From NCBI GenBank assembly GCA_934169575.1, contig CAKPOA010000004.1:13064-77063 (forward strand): a DNA stretch of 64,000 nucleotides, in the 5' to 3' direction. Source of the stretch: an uncultured Clostridia bacterium (GTDB lineage: Bacteria > Bacillota > Clostridia > TANB77 > CAG-508). The notes beneath the pieces are model-generated. The model was not told the DNA's origin and searched no databases. It saw only the letters and a list, made by a program, of their open reading frames with translations. Positions 63,206 through 64,000 of the stretch are shown in pieces; position 1 is the first letter of the stretch; the number at the start of each line of letters is the position of its first letter. Made by a program: the position numbers and the translations under genes.

Positions 63206-63807
63206 TTATTAAAAATGTTTACAATAGTATTAATACAAATATTTGTCATTATGTCATAGTTTAGTTGACTGTGTTTATGATATACAATTTCATGACATAA
63301 ACTATCAATTAGGTTTATACAAATATGTGATTTTTCTAACAAATTTTCTGTATCAAATCCATTTTGTGCTAATAAGCTATATAAATTTTGGGTTATTTCC
63401 ATTTCTCTTTTATGGAAATAGTAGGCAACATCTTGATCTAAATGTGTCATTGCTGTAATTTCTTCATGTGCAGATTGAGAGAGTTTGTGATTTTGAATAT
63501 AATCATTTATCATCTGCTTTATAAATATAGAAAAATTTTCTTTATTGATATTTTCAGTTGGAATATTAAGGATTGGATAGAAAATAGTATCTGCATATTT
63601 TTTTAAAGCTTCAATAAGAATATCATGTTTATCCTTAAAATATTGATAAATAATTCCTGTAGAAACCCCTGCATATTTTGCTATTTCAGCAGTATTTGTA
63701 TTATAAAATCCTTTTTTACATATTAATTCAAATCCTGATTTTATGATTTTTTCTTTTTTTTCAATTGATCTTTTTTGTATAGGTTTTCTTATTTCATCAT
63801 TTTTCAT
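63193..63807 (-). CDS. TetR/AcrR family transcriptional regulator
   Basis: 204 residues. The N-terminal helix-turn-helix (~15-60) reads IIKSGFELICKKGFYNTNTA, then EIAKYAGVSTGIIYQYFKDK, the standard TetR pattern. The C-terminal ligand-binding domain is helical (ISAHEEITAMTHLDQDVAYY region). ATG 63807 has AGGAGG at ideal spacing. A palindrome in its own promoter suggests autoregulation. No transporter gene is adjacent in the window, so targets are unknown. Confidence 0.88.
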   Translation of the reverse strand: MKNDEIRKPIQKRSIEKKEKIIKSGFELICKKGFYNTNTAEIAKYAGVSTGIIYQYFKDKHDILIEALKKYADTIFYPILNIPTENINKENFSIFIKQMINDYIQNHKLSQSAHEEITAMTHLDQDVAYYFHKREMEITQNLYSLLAQNGFDTENLLEKSHICINLIDSLCHEIVYHKHSQLNYDIMTNICINTIVNIFNNNHL

Positions 63808-63826
63808 TACTATTCCTCCTGAAATA

Positions 63827-63855
63827 ATTATACATTTAAAAAAAATAAATGTCAA
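63827..63855 (-). promoter_or_regulatory. TetR-gene promoter with operator-like palindrome
   Basis: On the minus strand: TTGACA (63855-63850), 17 nt, TATAAT (63832-63827), full consensus. The spacer holds ACATTTA-N7-TAAATGT (63832-63852), a 7-bp-arm palindrome of the size bound by TetR dimers. Confidence 0.65.
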
Positions 63856-63885
63856 ATAATAAAATAATTTTTTTTTGCAAAGAAA

Positions 63886-63940
63886 AAATCATCCAACTAC
63901 TTGAATGATTTTTAATGTATCTGTTAGTTCGAACAGATAC
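63886..63940 (-). terminator. Tandem hairpins downstream of tRNA-Leu
   Basis: Reading away from the tRNA: a 9-bp hairpin (63917-63925 with 63932-63940), then an 11-bp hairpin with one G-U pair (63886-63896 with 63901-63911) followed by a T-run on the minus strand. The second is the likely terminator of the tRNA transcript. Confidence 0.7.
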
Positions 63941-63945
63941 GTCAT

Positions 63946-64000
63946 TGGTGCGGATGAGAGGACTTGAACCTCCACGTCGTTGACACTGGTTCCTAAGACC
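63946..64000 (-). tRNA. tRNA-Leu (anticodon UAG), 3' part
   Basis: The minus strand reads from the window edge through an anticodon stem-loop GGT-CTTAGGA-ACC (anticodon TAG), a long class II variable arm, the T arm GGAGGTTCAAGTCCTC, the acceptor strand CATCCGCA-type and an encoded CCA at 63948-63946. The long variable arm and anticodon fit leucine. The 5' half lies beyond position 64000. Confidence 0.85.

Overview
This is an AT-rich chromosomal segment of a Gram-positive, Clostridia-type Firmicute, probably an uncultured gut or host-associated lineage. The evidence is the very low GC with A/T-ending codons, AAGGAG-type ribosome binding sites, TTGACA-N17-TATAAT promoters, Asp23/AmaP, SigH, a YtxC-like protein, YvcK, YitT, TIGR04086 and MutS2. 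SigH plus YtxC suggest a lineage with spore-forming ancestry. No rRNA, CRISPR array, complete insertion sequence or prophage was found. A partial tRNA-Leu(UAG) sits at the right edge.

Layout. 1-520: tail of an acetyltransferase, a gene remnant and a promoter. 521-1850: a prepilin-like surface protein gene carrying an (AC)15 tract in its leader and a diversity-generating-retroelement (DGR) type variable 3' end. 2067-9779: pyk, then an envelope/nusB/xseAB operon. 9827-18912: rlmN, ytxC-like, sigH, mutS2, serS and others. 18982-19155: a hidden 57-residue Cys protein gene of unusual base composition. 19334-23027: glycosyltransferases. 23088-27884: rpsT, yvcK, typA and others. 27916-28827: a compositionally distinct alarmone-synthetase gene. 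29398-35734: an ABC exporter and glycosyltransferase locus for a surface polysaccharide. 35750-48608: P-type ATPase, murD, metG, guaB, tyrS, a TPR protein, rnc, a radical-SAM-like protein without its cysteines, and a frameshifted yitT. 48626-50689: a second prepilin-like protein with a DGR-type variable 3' end, followed by a tiny transcription unit, a DUF3800 gene and a MITE-like repeat. 52247-64000: WG-repeat protein, acpS, tatD, a short alaS of Patescibacteria type, hinT, rhodanese, M23 peptidase, murI, a TetR regulator and the tRNA.

Most genes are housekeeping. The accessory signal is a hypervariable cell-surface theme. Two unlinked genes share a prepilin-like membrane anchor and end in domains whose last ~35-45 codons look like retroelement-mutagenised variable repeats: C-ending codons concentrated at positions expected to derive from AAY. 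One of them also carries a dinucleotide contingency tract that can switch expression on and off. No reverse transcriptase or template repeat lies in the window, so the enzyme would have to act in trans.

Three intergenic regions share a palindromic dispersed repeat (33129-33283, 44378-44465, 62177-62384). Two further hairpin or MITE-like elements (44462-44647, 51939-52130) add to the non-coding mobile load. Start codons below were chosen by ribosome-binding-site spacing and often differ from the longest open frame.
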